Shown piece after piece: positions 18,663-27,638 of a stretch of DNA of 64,000 nt. The DNA is taken from assembly GCA_023151185.1 (NCBI GenBank), contig JAKLJL010000002.1:1-64000 (forward strand). The letters are read 5' to 3'. Numbering within the stretch: position 1 is the stretch's first letter; every line of letters begins with the position of its first letter. The stretch is from Bacteroidota bacterium (GTDB lineage: Bacteria; Bacteroidota; JABWAT01). The notes beneath the pieces were generated by a model, which saw nothing but the letters and a program-made list of their open reading frames with translations, was not told the DNA's origin and made no database searches. A program made the translations under genes and the position numbers.

Positions 18663-19831
18663 GTAATCTGCTCTGCAGCATAGACCACCGGCCTGCCTTC
18701 ATGAGAGGTAACCAAAAGGTAAACCGGCTGCAGGGAATGATCAGTTTTTCCGGCAATTTCCCGTTGATATTTTTCAAGATCCAGATTGTGGTTTTTCTTT
18801 TTCAGAACAACGGGCCTTGGTGAAAATGACTGTGCTAATTTGCGGATATCAGAAAGTGTATTGTATTGTTCATCAATAAGATAGAATCCTCTGAATAATT
18901 GTTCCACAGAGAAATTTGTTCCCGTAAAATATCCGGAATCTGGTGCCGGTCTGCTTAGTCCTGCCTTATCAGCCCACAGTTCGGCCTGCCCGGATTTCAA
19001 AACTGCCGGGTCAGGTTCAAAGATAAGCTTTCGTCCATCTGCAGGTTTTTGTCCGGAAGGGATTTCACGATTGGGGTAGAAATAGTGCCCGTCTATCCAG
19101 AGAGTCCCATCCGGAAACGGAAAATTTTCTGAAAGAAGCAGAACTTCCCGGCATTCACGGCCTGAAGAGGCAATTACTTTTTTGTACTGAGAAAGACCGG
19201 GGGTATCCAGGGGAAAAAGCGGTGAAAGTTTAACAAGAAACCCCAATGCCTCTGAGCCCATCCTAACCAGATCAGCAAGAGCCGGCACCAGATCCGAAAC
19301 CCGGTAGGTTCGTCCTGACGTATTTCGTCGTAATGGATCGGCATACAGAACACCCCCGGATCCTGGTTTCCAGGTTAGGCCAGATTGGCTAAAAAGCTCC
19401 CAGTTAGGTATTTGGTAGAGTTCACGGTTCAGCTCCAGGTTTTTATACGTCACCAGATCGGTTTCATAGCTGGCAACAGAAAGCCCTTCCCGTGCAAATG
19501 CCAGACTGTCAAATCCGCTGCCGGTTGTGAGGTCAGTGACCTCGTTTGAAACCAGGCGGATCATTTGGGCGTGGCTAAGTGCAATCCGGTAATCAGTTGC
19601 CATTTCAAACAAGGACTGATTTATCCACCAAAAGGGTTCGGGAAAGTGCTTTTCAGGCAAGCGGTTAGACAGAATCAGGCTTTGTGACAGCCTGATCAGG
19701 AATTCAGACTCTGTACTTGGGAAGAGTTTTGCCAGTTCGGACCGGAGGGATATGGGATTTGACCGATGGGTATCAGCCAGGTTTAGCAGGAGTTCCTGAT
19801 TGCCGGAAAACCGGCTATTTTCCTGCATCAT
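18659..19831 (-). CDS. THUMP-like class I SAM methyltransferase family protein
   Basis: This 390-residue protein carries a Rossmann methyltransferase core. DLTTGSGFDSLAFAREG (about residues 98-114) stands for motif I, GSGF replacing the usual GxGxG, followed by the acidic ETD. A THUMP-like domain forms the last 100 residues. Homologues in Bacteroidetes and Actinobacteria are annotated THUMP-like or RsmD-like without a proven RNA target. TTG, ATG and ATG codons stand in a row at the start, and AGGA precedes them. The ATG at 19831 is chosen. It overlaps the SirB1-like gene by 17 bases, so the two are probably translated together. Confidence 0.75.
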   Translation of the reverse strand: MMQENSRFSGNQELLLNLADTHRSNPISLRSELAKLFPSTESEFLIRLSQSLILSNRLPEKHFPEPFWWINQSLFEMATDYRIALSHAQMIRLVSNEVTDLTTGSGFDSLAFAREGLSVASYETDLVTYKNLELNRELYQIPNWELFSQSGLTWKPGSGGVLYADPLRRNTSGRTYRVSDLVPALADLVRMGSEALGFLVKLSPLFPLDTPGLSQYKKVIASSGRECREVLLLSENFPFPDGTLWIDGHYFYPNREIPSGQKPADGRKLIFEPDPAVLKSGQAELWADKAGLSRPAPDSGYFTGTNFSVEQLFRGFYLIDEQYNTLSDIRKLAQSFSPRPVVLKKKNHNLDLEKYQREIAGKTDHSLQPVYLLVTSHEGRPVVYAAEQIT

Positions 19832-20657
19832 CAATTTTCCTGATCAAACTTTCAATAACTGCGAGTTTTTCTTCCGAACCAGAAGCTGAATAAATGTAGA
19901 CAAGATTCTGGAACATTCTTCTGATTATTGAAGAGGGGGCGGGGTGCAAAAAACTGTTCAAGTCCTCCTGAACATTGATCTGCTGGAGAAAATCCTGAAC
20001 TTCGGCAACTCTTAGAAATGTGCCGTTATTAAAACAGTCAATAAAAAGGAGTTCCGGTTCAGTCATGAATAACATAAAATGACGGGGAAGTGCAGCCGGG
20101 TAAACGGGAATCCCGCATCGCCGGGCAATTATAAAAAACAACATGGAAATCGTAACCGGGATACCGGTTTTGTGATGAAGAACAGAACTCAGATCCGAAT
20201 TTTCAGGCAGATAATACCGGTTGTGATTTCCTCTGAACTGGTGTTTGAAAAACAGGACATTGGTGATTGCTGAAACCTTATCTATGAGGTCATCATCCGG
20301 GTGAATGGTTTCTATAATTTCGTCGGCCAGATTGTCTAAAATCAGTTTACAATCCATAACAGGATAGGACGTCTCAAAAAAAACATTCATCCCAAGTAAA
20401 GCATCTGTCAGCAAATCCGGATTTTGGAGGGAAGGTGATGCAAGAAGCTGATTCAGACTACTATGGAAGTAGTTCAGTTTACAAAGCTGATAAAGCGATG
20501 AAAAGAAAAGTTTTCTTTCATCCGAAACCAAAGATCCCGCCACTTCAAGCTGAACCAGGTCGCTGAAACCAGAATTTACCGTAAAAAAGTTCAGCAGTTC
20601 CTGTTCAACTACAGGATCAGTATCCTCCAGTAACGTGATCAATGCCTGCGGGTTCAT
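19815..20657 (-). CDS. SirB1/transglutaminase-like family protein
   Basis: This 280-residue protein matches the family named after SirB1. LSSVLHHKTGIPVTISMLFFIIARRCGIPV and LPRHFMLFM form a transglutaminase-like core in which the usual cysteine is not obvious. A helical segment follows. Its function is unknown. Members are often next to RNA-modifying genes, as here. The ATG at 20657 is preferred because AGGAATAACC precedes it. A longer frame to 20720 has a less likely lead. Confidence 0.78.
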   Translation of the reverse strand: MNPQALITLLEDTDPVVEQELLNFFTVNSGFSDLVQLEVAGSLVSDERKLFFSSLYQLCKLNYFHSSLNQLLASPSLQNPDLLTDALLGMNVFFETSYPVMDCKLILDNLADEIIETIHPDDDLIDKVSAITNVLFFKHQFRGNHNRYYLPENSDLSSVLHHKTGIPVTISMLFFIIARRCGIPVYPAALPRHFMLFMTEPELLFIDCFNNGTFLRVAEVQDFLQQINVQEDLNSFLHPAPSSIIRRMFQNLVYIYSASGSEEKLAVIESLIRKIDDAGK

Positions 20658-20809
20658 GGTTATTCCTCGGGGGAAATTTACGATTTTTCCGGCATAAACT
20701 GAACCATTACCCACCGGCATCAGGTGATTTTTTTTTCAGGTGAAAGATTATTCTGGTTTTTTTACCGATTCTCTTGCATATTCATTTACATTTACATTAA
20801 ATTAGAAAT

Positions 20810-20914
20810 CCGGTTCAAAGCCAACCTGAAGTTTGGCGGAAACCGGGTAAATAAAAACCCTGCCTGACTACTAGTGAAGGCAGAAAAATAAAAAAACCAG
20901 CCAAAGGGCCGGTT
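20810..20914 (+). promoter_or_regulatory. Structured leader before the glycerophosphodiesterase gene
   Basis: Three successive hairpins fill this stretch. The first is a nested stem (CCGGTT 20810-20815 with AACCGG 20841-20846, inside it GCCAA with TTGGC). The second pairs CTGCCT (20860-20865) with AGGCAG (20878-20883). The third pairs AACCAGCC (20895-20902) with GGCCGGTT (20907-20914). In the minus-strand sense the second and third are followed by T runs and look like terminators, but no minus-strand gene ends here. No known riboswitch was recognised. Confidence 0.4.
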
Positions 20915-20934
20915 AAAAAACATCCAAAAAATCC

Positions 20935-21768
20935 ATGTCCGAACCAAAACAATCCAAAAAAACAAAAAAAGTCCCCAAAAAAATAACTGTTCAGAAGCCT
21001 GAGATTCTGGTTCTCGGACACAGGGGAAACAGCGGGTATCTGCCAGAAAATTCAATCAAAGCCTTTAAATCGTGCATTGATCTGCCGGGTGTTGCCGGTG
21101 CAGAAATTGATGTTCAGATGACCCGTGACGGCGAAGTGATTGTTTATCATGATGAAGATCTGACCCGGTTCGGCGGCCCGAAAGCTAAAATACCGACCAC
21201 TTCCTGGCCCGAAATCAAGAAAATTGATATCGGAACTTATTATGGAACTGAATATACCGGAACGACAATTCCGTTACTCGATGACCTGATGGGACTGCTT
21301 CCTCAGGAGAATCCGGATTTTCTTCTCAACATTGAGCTTAAAATCAGCCCGGTTCTGAAAGGTGAAAACCTTAAAACCTTTGTAAACCGCCTTTACACCC
21401 AGGTTGATTCCTGGATTGATCCGAACAAAATTCTGTTTTCCAGTTTCAACTGGGACTGTCTGGACATGCTCAGACATTTCAGTCAGGAGATGAGACTGGG
21501 CGTTTTGACAGATCAGCCTGATGAAAGAGGCTGGATTTCAAAAGTCAAGCAACTGAATGCTGAATTTCTGATCGTTCCGATGTCAAAGGTTGACCAGGAG
21601 TTTGTTTCACTTGTTAAAGAAGAACTTGAAGCCGGAATTATTGCATACACCGAATTTGATTACAAACTGAAGGACGAAGAACTGGAAATGGCGTCACAAT
21701 TGATAAAATTGGATATCCGGGGTCTGATCGTCAACTATCCGCAGGATGTTCACCGCCTGCTGGAATAA
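20935..21768 (+). CDS. Glycerophosphodiester phosphodiesterase
   Basis: This 277-residue enzyme cleaves deacylated phospholipids to glycerol-3-phosphate and an alcohol. It carries LGHRGNSGYLPENSIKAF (the HRG..PEN motif) near residue 30, GAEIDVQMTRDGEVIVYHDEDLTRF with the catalytic and calcium-binding acids, and LLNIELKI. The first 22 residues are lysine-rich and have no signal sequence, so it should act in the cytoplasm. There is no clear Shine-Dalgarno sequence before the ATG. The hydrolysis product is the substrate of the enzyme encoded 3 bp downstream. Confidence 0.9.
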   Translation: MSEPKQSKKTKKVPKKITVQKPEILVLGHRGNSGYLPENSIKAFKSCIDLPGVAGAEIDVQMTRDGEVIVYHDEDLTRFGGPKAKIPTTSWPEIKKIDIGTYYGTEYTGTTIPLLDDLMGLLPQENPDFLLNIELKISPVLKGENLKTFVNRLYTQVDSWIDPNKILFSSFNWDCLDMLRHFSQEMRLGVLTDQPDERGWISKVKQLNAEFLIVPMSKVDQEFVSLVKEELEAGIIAYTEFDYKLKDEELEMASQLIKLDIRGLIVNYPQDVHRLLE

Positions 21769-21770
21769 TC

Positions 21771-23312
21771 ATGATTCCCGGCCCTGGCGCCTTTTCTTCT
21801 TTTCACCGGTCCAAACCTGATCTTCTAATTCTGGGTGGCGGCATAAATGGTGCTGCCATTCTCAGAGAAGCTTCCTCCCGGGGTTATTCCTGCCTTCTTG
21901 CCGAAAAATATGATTTCGCCTCGGGTGCGTCGGGACATTCAAGTCACTTGATTCATGGCGGACTCAGATATCTGGAATTTTTTGAACTTGACCTGGTCAG
22001 GGAAAGTCTGAAAGCCAGAGAGTGGGTGATCCGGGCCTTTCCTGATTTATGCCGTCCAATCAATCTGACAATTCCGTTCACACCATTTACCAATCGCCCT
22101 CCCTGGATGCTGAAAACCGGATTGTTTCTGTATGATCTGATTGCCGGATCTGACTATTTCCCGAAATTTAATTCAGTAACTGTCAGGGAAATGGAAAGCA
22201 GGTTTCCCGGGCTTGACACAACCGGGTTTACTGGTGGACTCAGTTATTCTGATGGGTTTTGTGAATGGCCTGAACGGCTTGTGTTTTCCATGATCCGGGA
22301 TTCTTCCCAACCCGCCTTTAATTACGTTTCTTCAACCGGATCCAAATCTGATGGTATTTTGCTCAAGGATCAGCTGACTGGGGAGGAAATTCTGGTGAAC
22401 CCCGGTCTGATCATCAATGCCACCGGTGCCTGGAATGACCAAACCGCAGGCGATTTTGGTCTTCAAACCCGCCTTATGGGGGGGACATCAGGTAGTCACC
22501 TGGTTTTCAGGTCAGCACTCCCAATACCCGAAGGAGGTCTGTACACAGAATCTCCTCTTGACCACCGGCCTGTTTTCCTGCTGCCCTGGAATAACCGGAT
22601 TCTGTTTGGGACTACTGATCTGCCGTTTCGGGGCGATCCCGGTTCCGTACAGGTTACCCCTCCTGAAATAGACTATCTTGAACAGTCGCTGTTCAAACTG
22701 ATGCCAGCGTTAAAAAATGAAAAACCGGACTTCAGTTTCTGTGCCGTCCGCCCATTGCCTTTTACAAAACATGGGAGCACACCGGGAAAGATTTCCAGAA
22801 AGCACACCTTCGTCCCTGATAAAAAAAATAAAAAAATAATCCATCTTGTAGGCGGCAAGCTAACAGTTTTCCCGGTTGTTGGACAGCAGGCAACAGGAAT
22901 TTTAGACAAACTGTCCGGTAAAAATACCCGGCCCTCCGGGTGGGCCTTTAATGAATCAGTTTTCAGAGAAACTGAAAAAACCTGCATCAAAACCCTCCCG
23001 ATTGACTCAGAATTGATTTCTTTTTACGGGCAGGATATCTTTCACACTTCAGGGATTACTGAACCGGTTTTAAATGGGGTAGACCGGGCACTGGCTGAAA
23101 TCAAATTTGTACGGGAGAGAGAGCAAGCCAGAACCTGGCCGGATGTATTTGAAAGAAGAACCTGCCTGGCACAGAAAATCGGGAATCAGCCTGAAGTCTG
23201 GAACCGGATCAGGGCCGGGTTAGAACAAACGGGAGCCTCTTCAGACGAATCCGGTAAACCGGTGTCAGATTATCTTCAGGATTTAAATCGCAATCGTTTT
23301 TTGGTAAATTAA
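21771..23312 (+). CDS. glpD: FAD-dependent glycerol-3-phosphate dehydrogenase
   Basis: This 513-residue respiratory enzyme oxidises glycerol-3-phosphate to dihydroxyacetone phosphate and passes electrons to the membrane pool. The FAD motif LGGGINGAAILREASSRG is near residue 22, followed by the GlpA/GlpD-specific SGASGHSSHLIHGGLRYLE stretch. RPVFLLPWNNRILFGTTDLPF and GGKLTVF occur further on, with a C-terminal domain after residue 380. The gene follows the phosphodiesterase gene directly, so glycerol-3-phosphate from lipid breakdown would feed it. Confidence 0.92.
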   Translation: MIPGPGAFSSFHRSKPDLLILGGGINGAAILREASSRGYSCLLAEKYDFASGASGHSSHLIHGGLRYLEFFELDLVRESLKAREWVIRAFPDLCRPINLTIPFTPFTNRPPWMLKTGLFLYDLIAGSDYFPKFNSVTVREMESRFPGLDTTGFTGGLSYSDGFCEWPERLVFSMIRDSSQPAFNYVSSTGSKSDGILLKDQLTGEEILVNPGLIINATGAWNDQTAGDFGLQTRLMGGTSGSHLVFRSALPIPEGGLYTESPLDHRPVFLLPWNNRILFGTTDLPFRGDPGSVQVTPPEIDYLEQSLFKLMPALKNEKPDFSFCAVRPLPFTKHGSTPGKISRKHTFVPDKKNKKIIHLVGGKLTVFPVVGQQATGILDKLSGKNTRPSGWAFNESVFRETEKTCIKTLPIDSELISFYGQDIFHTSGITEPVLNGVDRALAEIKFVREREQARTWPDVFERRTCLAQKIGNQPEVWNRIRAGLEQTGASSDESGKPVSDYLQDLNRNRFLVN

Positions 23313-23325
23313 CTCAGGAAGTCAA

Positions 23326-25134
23326 ATGGCCATCTATTATCTGAACGGACATCGCCTCCGCAGAAGCATCATTGCCGGTTCTCTGAATCTGATCAAACAT
23401 AAAGACCATCTGAATAAAATCAATGTTTTTCCTGTTCCTGACGGAGATACAGGCAGTAATATGGCCTCAACAATGCGGGCAATACTTCAGCGGGCTTATG
23501 ATTCCTATGAACCGAATGTTTCCAAATTCGGAAATGCAATTGCCGAAAGTGCACTGATGGCTGCCCGTGGAAATTCAGGAGCCATTCTTGCCCAGTTTTT
23601 TCAGGGCCTCGCAGAAGGGTTCAATGGAAAATCCAAAATAACAACTGCAGAACTCGCCGCTGCTGCCGAAAAAGCAGTTTCCATGGCGCTTGAAGCCATT
23701 TCTAACCCGAGAGAAGGTACAATTCTTTCGGTCATGAAAAGCTGGTCTGAGTCGTTGGTCCGGTTATCCAAAACTGAAAAAGATTTCCGCCCACTGATTA
23801 AAAACTCTCTTTCCGAACTGATGGTGGCACTTGAACGGACAAAAGAACAGCTTGAAGTCCTGAAAAAAGCAAATGTAGTTGATTCCGGGGCTTCCGGTTT
23901 TATGAATATTGTGGAAGGGGTCTCTCATTTTATCAACGCCGGTTCCCTAAAAGATGAGCATATCGCAGAACTTGAACAGGCCGATATTGACATGGAAGAA
24001 CACAGCCATATCGAATTTGATCCTGAGTCTATCCATTTCCAGTTTTGTACTGAGTTTCTGCTTGAGGGGAAAAACATTGATAAAAGGGAACTGAGAGAAA
24101 AACTTGTCCCGATGGGTGACAGCATGATTGTTGCCGGATCCTCGACCAAGGTAAGAGTTCATATCCACACCAATGAACCCAAAGAAATTTTTAAAATAGG
24201 TAAACAATACGGAACCATTCTTCAGCAAAAAGCAGAAGACATGAAGGCCCAGCATACCAATACCTGGGGTCAGGCTTCGGCGGTTCTGCCCTGCGGAATT
24301 GTGGTTGATTCATCCTGTGAAGTGTCTGATCAGTACCGGTTACAAAAACAGATCCGGATGGCCCCTCTGCTGGTATTTCTCGATGGCAGGGAATATGAAG
24401 ACAAGGAAACCATTACTGCAAATGAATTTTACAACATCCTCAGGGAAAAGAAAAAACTAATTCCTAAAACATCCCAACCCTCACCAGCGAGATTTAAAAA
24501 GGAATTTTCGGAAGCATTCCGAACCCAGGAAAAGGTGTTGTGGTTCGGACTTAGTTCAGCCGTCAGCGGTACTTACCAGGGTGGGGTCACGGTTGGCCGG
24601 TCTCTTGAAACAGAAAGCCGGAAGGTTCTTGCTTTTGACACTCTATCCATTTCACTCGGATCGGGCTTCATGCTTCAGGAAGTGGTTGAACAACTCGAGG
24701 CAGGTGTTTCACCCGAAGAAATCCATGCCAAACAGGCTGAAATCAGGGAAAAATTCCACATCTGGTTCTATCTGGATACAGTTGAATACCTTATTAAAGG
24801 TGGTCGGATGTCCAAACCGAAAGGGCTCATCGCCAAACTGCTGAGCCTTAAACCCGTTTTAACTTTTAATAAAGAAGGTAAGGTTGAAAAAGTTGGTGTC
24901 GTCAGAAACCGGAGAAAAGCCATTGAATTCCTGGTTGGCATGATTGATAAAACCAAAAAGGTAAAACGGGTAGGGGTGGTTCACGCATCGAATGTGGAAT
25001 CAGCATTTCACCTGGAACTTGCACTGAAGAAGGATTTCCCGGAATATCCGATCCCAACAGCCGAAGTTTCACCTGTTTTGGGCTGTCATGCCGGTCCTTC
25101 TGCTTTTGGCCTTGTCATTCAATACGAAGATTAA
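23326..25134 (+). CDS. FakA-FakB fusion: DhaL-type fatty acid kinase joined to DegV fatty-acid-binding domain
   Basis: This 602-residue protein joins two proteins that are separate in Firmicutes. Residues 1-200 form the DhaL ATP-binding kinase domain (NVFPVPDGDTGSNMASTM and MAARGNSGAILAQFF). Residues about 210-310 are the FakA middle domain (KVRVHIHTNEP). Residues about 318-600 are a DegV/FakB domain with DSSCEVSD, the phosphate-binding SSAVSGTYQ and the substrate loop YLIKGGRMSKP. FakA and FakB phosphorylate free fatty acids to acyl-phosphates, the donors used by PlsY, which is encoded further along in this window. The fusion is intact, with no frameshift sign, and it follows the glycerol-3-phosphate genes. 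Confidence 0.9.
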   Translation: MAIYYLNGHRLRRSIIAGSLNLIKHKDHLNKINVFPVPDGDTGSNMASTMRAILQRAYDSYEPNVSKFGNAIAESALMAARGNSGAILAQFFQGLAEGFNGKSKITTAELAAAAEKAVSMALEAISNPREGTILSVMKSWSESLVRLSKTEKDFRPLIKNSLSELMVALERTKEQLEVLKKANVVDSGASGFMNIVEGVSHFINAGSLKDEHIAELEQADIDMEEHSHIEFDPESIHFQFCTEFLLEGKNIDKRELREKLVPMGDSMIVAGSSTKVRVHIHTNEPKEIFKIGKQYGTILQQKAEDMKAQHTNTWGQASAVLPCGIVVDSSCEVSDQYRLQKQIRMAPLLVFLDGREYEDKETITANEFYNILREKKKLIPKTSQPSPARFKKEFSEAFRTQEKVLWFGLSSAVSGTYQGGVTVGRSLETESRKVLAFDTLSISLGSGFMLQEVVEQLEAGVSPEEIHAKQAEIREKFHIWFYLDTVEYLIKGGRMSKPKGLIAKLLSLKPVLTFNKEGKVEKVGVVRNRRKAIEFLVGMIDKTKKVKRVGVVHASNVESAFHLELALKKDFPEYPIPTAEVSPVLGCHAGPSAFGLVIQYED

Positions 25135-25152
25135 TCAACCGGAAAAGAATTT

Positions 25153-25650
25153 ATGTCCACTGTCAAAATTGAAACCTCACTGGGAACCCTTACCATCAGA
25201 CTTAACACAGAGTCTGCTCCGCTTCATTCTGCCAATTTTATCAAGCTGGCTTCTGAAGGCTATTTCAACGGAACTACATTTCACCGGGTCATACCGGGAT
25301 TTATGATTCAGGGTGGAGACCCGAACTCAAAAACTGAGGACCGGTTTACCCATGGGCTTGGAGGCCCGTCCCATACAATTCCTGCTGAAATCGGGCTTAA
25401 AAACAAACGGGGTTCGGTCGCCGCAGCCAGGAAAGGAGATGCTGTGAATCCAAAACGGGAATCTTCCGGCTCTCAATTTTACATTAACGTTGCGGATAAC
25501 GGATTTCTTGATGGTCAATATTCCGTCTTTGGTGAAGTAACTGAGGGAATGGATGTTGCCGATAAAATTGCCGCAGTTGCACGTGATCAGAGAGATAATC
25601 CAGCAGAACGGATTGAAATGAAAGTCCTGGTTTCTGAAGATAAAGGCTGA
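25153..25650 (+). CDS. Cyclophilin-type peptidyl-prolyl isomerase
   Basis: This 165-residue cytoplasmic isomerase carries the cyclophilin signature FHRVIPGFMIQGGDPN and the active-site continuation SSGSQFYINVADNGFLDGQYSVFGEV. It speeds isomerisation before proline residues during folding. There is no signal peptide. Its TGA overlaps the queG start by one base. It follows the kinase fusion at 18 bp with a GGAAAAGAA site. Confidence 0.93.
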   Translation: MSTVKIETSLGTLTIRLNTESAPLHSANFIKLASEGYFNGTTFHRVIPGFMIQGGDPNSKTEDRFTHGLGGPSHTIPAEIGLKNKRGSVAAARKGDAVNPKRESSGSQFYINVADNGFLDGQYSVFGEVTEGMDVADKIAAVARDQRDNPAERIEMKVLVSEDKG

Positions 25651-26570
25651 TGCCTCAGGTTAGTTCAGAACTGGTTAAATCCGTCCTGATTTCCACCGGG
25701 TTTCATGCCGTTGGGATCACCCGTCCACAACTTCTTTCTGGCCACAGAAAACAGTTGGAAGACTGGATCCTAAACGGGTTTCAGGGTGAAATGTCTTATC
25801 TGGAACGAAATATGGAAATCCGGGAGGATATCCGGCTTCTGTTTCCGGAGGTCCGGTCGGTAGTTTGCTGTCTGATGTTTTACGATAAACCATCCGGATT
25901 TTCTGTTCAAACTCCTCTCGGAAAAATTTCCCGTTATGCTGCCGGCCCCGACTATCACCTGGTCATCCGGGAAAAATTCTCGGCGGCCTTAAAAATCCTT
26001 CAATCAACTGATGGTGGACTTAACGGCCGGTTTTTTACGGATTCTGCCCCGGTCTTTGAAAGAGAATATGCCCGTCTTGCCGGACTTGGCTGGATCGGCA
26101 ACCATTCACTTCTGATTGCGCCTAAAAGGGGATCCTGGTTTTTTATCGGAATTATGCTCCTTAACCGGGATCTGGAGCCCGATCAGCCATTTAATTCGGC
26201 ACATTGCGGAACCTGTACGGCCTGTTCCGATGCCTGTCCGGCTGATGCAATTCTTCCTGGAAAAACAGTAAATGCGGTAGCCTGCATTTCCTACCAGACG
26301 ATTGAAAAAAAATCAGACACCCCGGATGGCAGCAGTAACAGGGATGGATGGATCTGGGGTTGCGATAGGTGTCAGGAAGTTTGTCCCTGGAACAAAAGGT
26401 TTTCAAGACCACCGGTACCCGACTTTTTTCCGGCAGATCCTGAATTGGCCAGCCTTACCCCTGATAGGTTAGCTGCGTTGAGTGAGAACAAATTCCGGAA
26501 AACCTTTAGCCGGTCACCTCTGATCAGGCGTGGGAAAAAAGGCCTAATCCGGAATATTTCTTTGCTTTGA
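25650..26570 (+). CDS. queG: Epoxyqueuosine reductase
   Basis: QueG reduces epoxyqueuosine to queuosine at the wobble base of certain tRNAs. It uses a cobalamin domain and two 4Fe-4S clusters. The 306-residue chain has RYAAGPDYHLVIREK, the DSAPVFEREYARLAGLGWIG segment, then cluster motifs HCGTCTACSDACPADAIL and GCDRCQEVCPWN. It is shorter than proteins with a HEAT-repeat tail, but normal for many bacteria. Confidence 0.94.
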   Translation: MPQVSSELVKSVLISTGFHAVGITRPQLLSGHRKQLEDWILNGFQGEMSYLERNMEIREDIRLLFPEVRSVVCCLMFYDKPSGFSVQTPLGKISRYAAGPDYHLVIREKFSAALKILQSTDGGLNGRFFTDSAPVFEREYARLAGLGWIGNHSLLIAPKRGSWFFIGIMLLNRDLEPDQPFNSAHCGTCTACSDACPADAILPGKTVNAVACISYQTIEKKSDTPDGSSNRDGWIWGCDRCQEVCPWNKRFSRPPVPDFFPADPELASLTPDRLAALSENKFRKTFSRSPLIRRGKKGLIRNISLL

Positions 26571-26649
26571 ACAAAAAACCACCCGGTTTCTCTTTCAGAT
26601 TTTACTTAATTTCTTTATCTTACCCTAAATTTTATCAGGATAAGTAACT

Positions 26650-27636
26650 GTGTTAGAATTCGTTCCCAAATCTCAGTCAAGAATTCTTGTTGTGGATGAT
26701 CATGATTCGGTCCTGACCTTACTGAAAGATTGTCTTGAAGAAGAGAATTATTTCGTAGAAACTGCTCAGGATGGCGAAGAAGCCCTGACAAAAATCAGCA
26801 CCCGGACTCCGGATCTCGTCATTGTGGATATGATGATGCCGAAGATGAACGGTTACGAACTTTCACGGGTTTTGAAAGGGAACAGAGAAACCCGTCTGAT
26901 TCCCATTATTATGCTCACCGGACTCTATGATTTTGATGCGAAAATCAAAGCAATTGATATTGGAGTCGATGATTTTCTCGGGAAACCGTTTAACCGGACT
27001 GAGCTGATTACACGGGTGAGATCCCTTCTGAAAACCAAATATTTCACCGATCAGCTTGAAAATGCCGAAACCGTAATTTTTTCACTTGCCCGGGCAGTTG
27101 AAGCAAGAGACGAGTATACAGAAGGTCACTGCGACCGTCTGGCTTTCTATGGCCGGCTCCTCGCTGAAAGAATCGGGCTGAGTGCTGAGGAAATCGAAAT
27201 TGTGATCCGGGGCGGAATTCTTCATGATATCGGGAAAATTGCCATAAGCGATGCCATATTGCTGAAACCCGGCCGCTTGACAGCAGATGAGTACGAAATC
27301 ATGAAAACCCATCCTGAAGAGGGTGAAAAAATCTGTGCACCTCTTAAAACCCTCCAGCCGGTTCTCCCGTGCATCCGCCACCATCAGGAAAGATGGGACG
27401 GAACCGGATACCCTGATAAACTGAAAGGCGAAGAAATCCCGCTGCTTGCCCGGGTTGTCTCAACAGTTGATTTTTATGATGCTTTAACAACTGACCGGCC
27501 ATACCGGAAAGCCCTCGACCGGAAAACAACCTTTGATATCATGCTCAAGGAGACCAATCAGGGTTCCTGGGATCCCCGCCTGATCCAGGAATTTATTGAT
27601 CTGGTCGTTGAAAAGAACCTGGATAATCAGGGCTGA
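26650..27636 (+). CDS. Response regulator with HD-GYP output domain (probable c-di-GMP phosphodiesterase)
   Basis: This 328-residue protein has a receiver domain (residues 10-125) with acidic pocket DD16-17, phosphoacceptor D60 (VIVDMMMP), the threonine in MLTG and the lysine in GKPFN. An HD-GYP domain follows, with HDIGK, HPEEGEKIC, HHQERWDGTGYP and VDFYDALTTDRPYR, so all defining HD-GYP residues are present. It should hydrolyse cyclic di-GMP under control of phosphorylation. No partner histidine kinase is beside it. The start is GTG behind AGGATAAG. It ends 2 bp before the DHH gene. Confidence 0.93.
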   Translation: MLEFVPKSQSRILVVDDHDSVLTLLKDCLEEENYFVETAQDGEEALTKISTRTPDLVIVDMMMPKMNGYELSRVLKGNRETRLIPIIMLTGLYDFDAKIKAIDIGVDDFLGKPFNRTELITRVRSLLKTKYFTDQLENAETVIFSLARAVEARDEYTEGHCDRLAFYGRLLAERIGLSAEEIEIVIRGGILHDIGKIAISDAILLKPGRLTADEYEIMKTHPEEGEKICAPLKTLQPVLPCIRHHQERWDGTGYPDKLKGEEIPLLARVVSTVDFYDALTTDRPYRKALDRKTTFDIMLKETNQGSWDPRLIQEFIDLVVEKNLDNQG

Positions 27637-27638
27637 AT

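Noticed and set aside
18659-18740. A missing terminator read as a possible frameshift between the Omp85 and methyltransferase genes
   Set aside because: Both proteins have complete ends and their stop codons fall on opposite strands, so the overlap is real gene packing.
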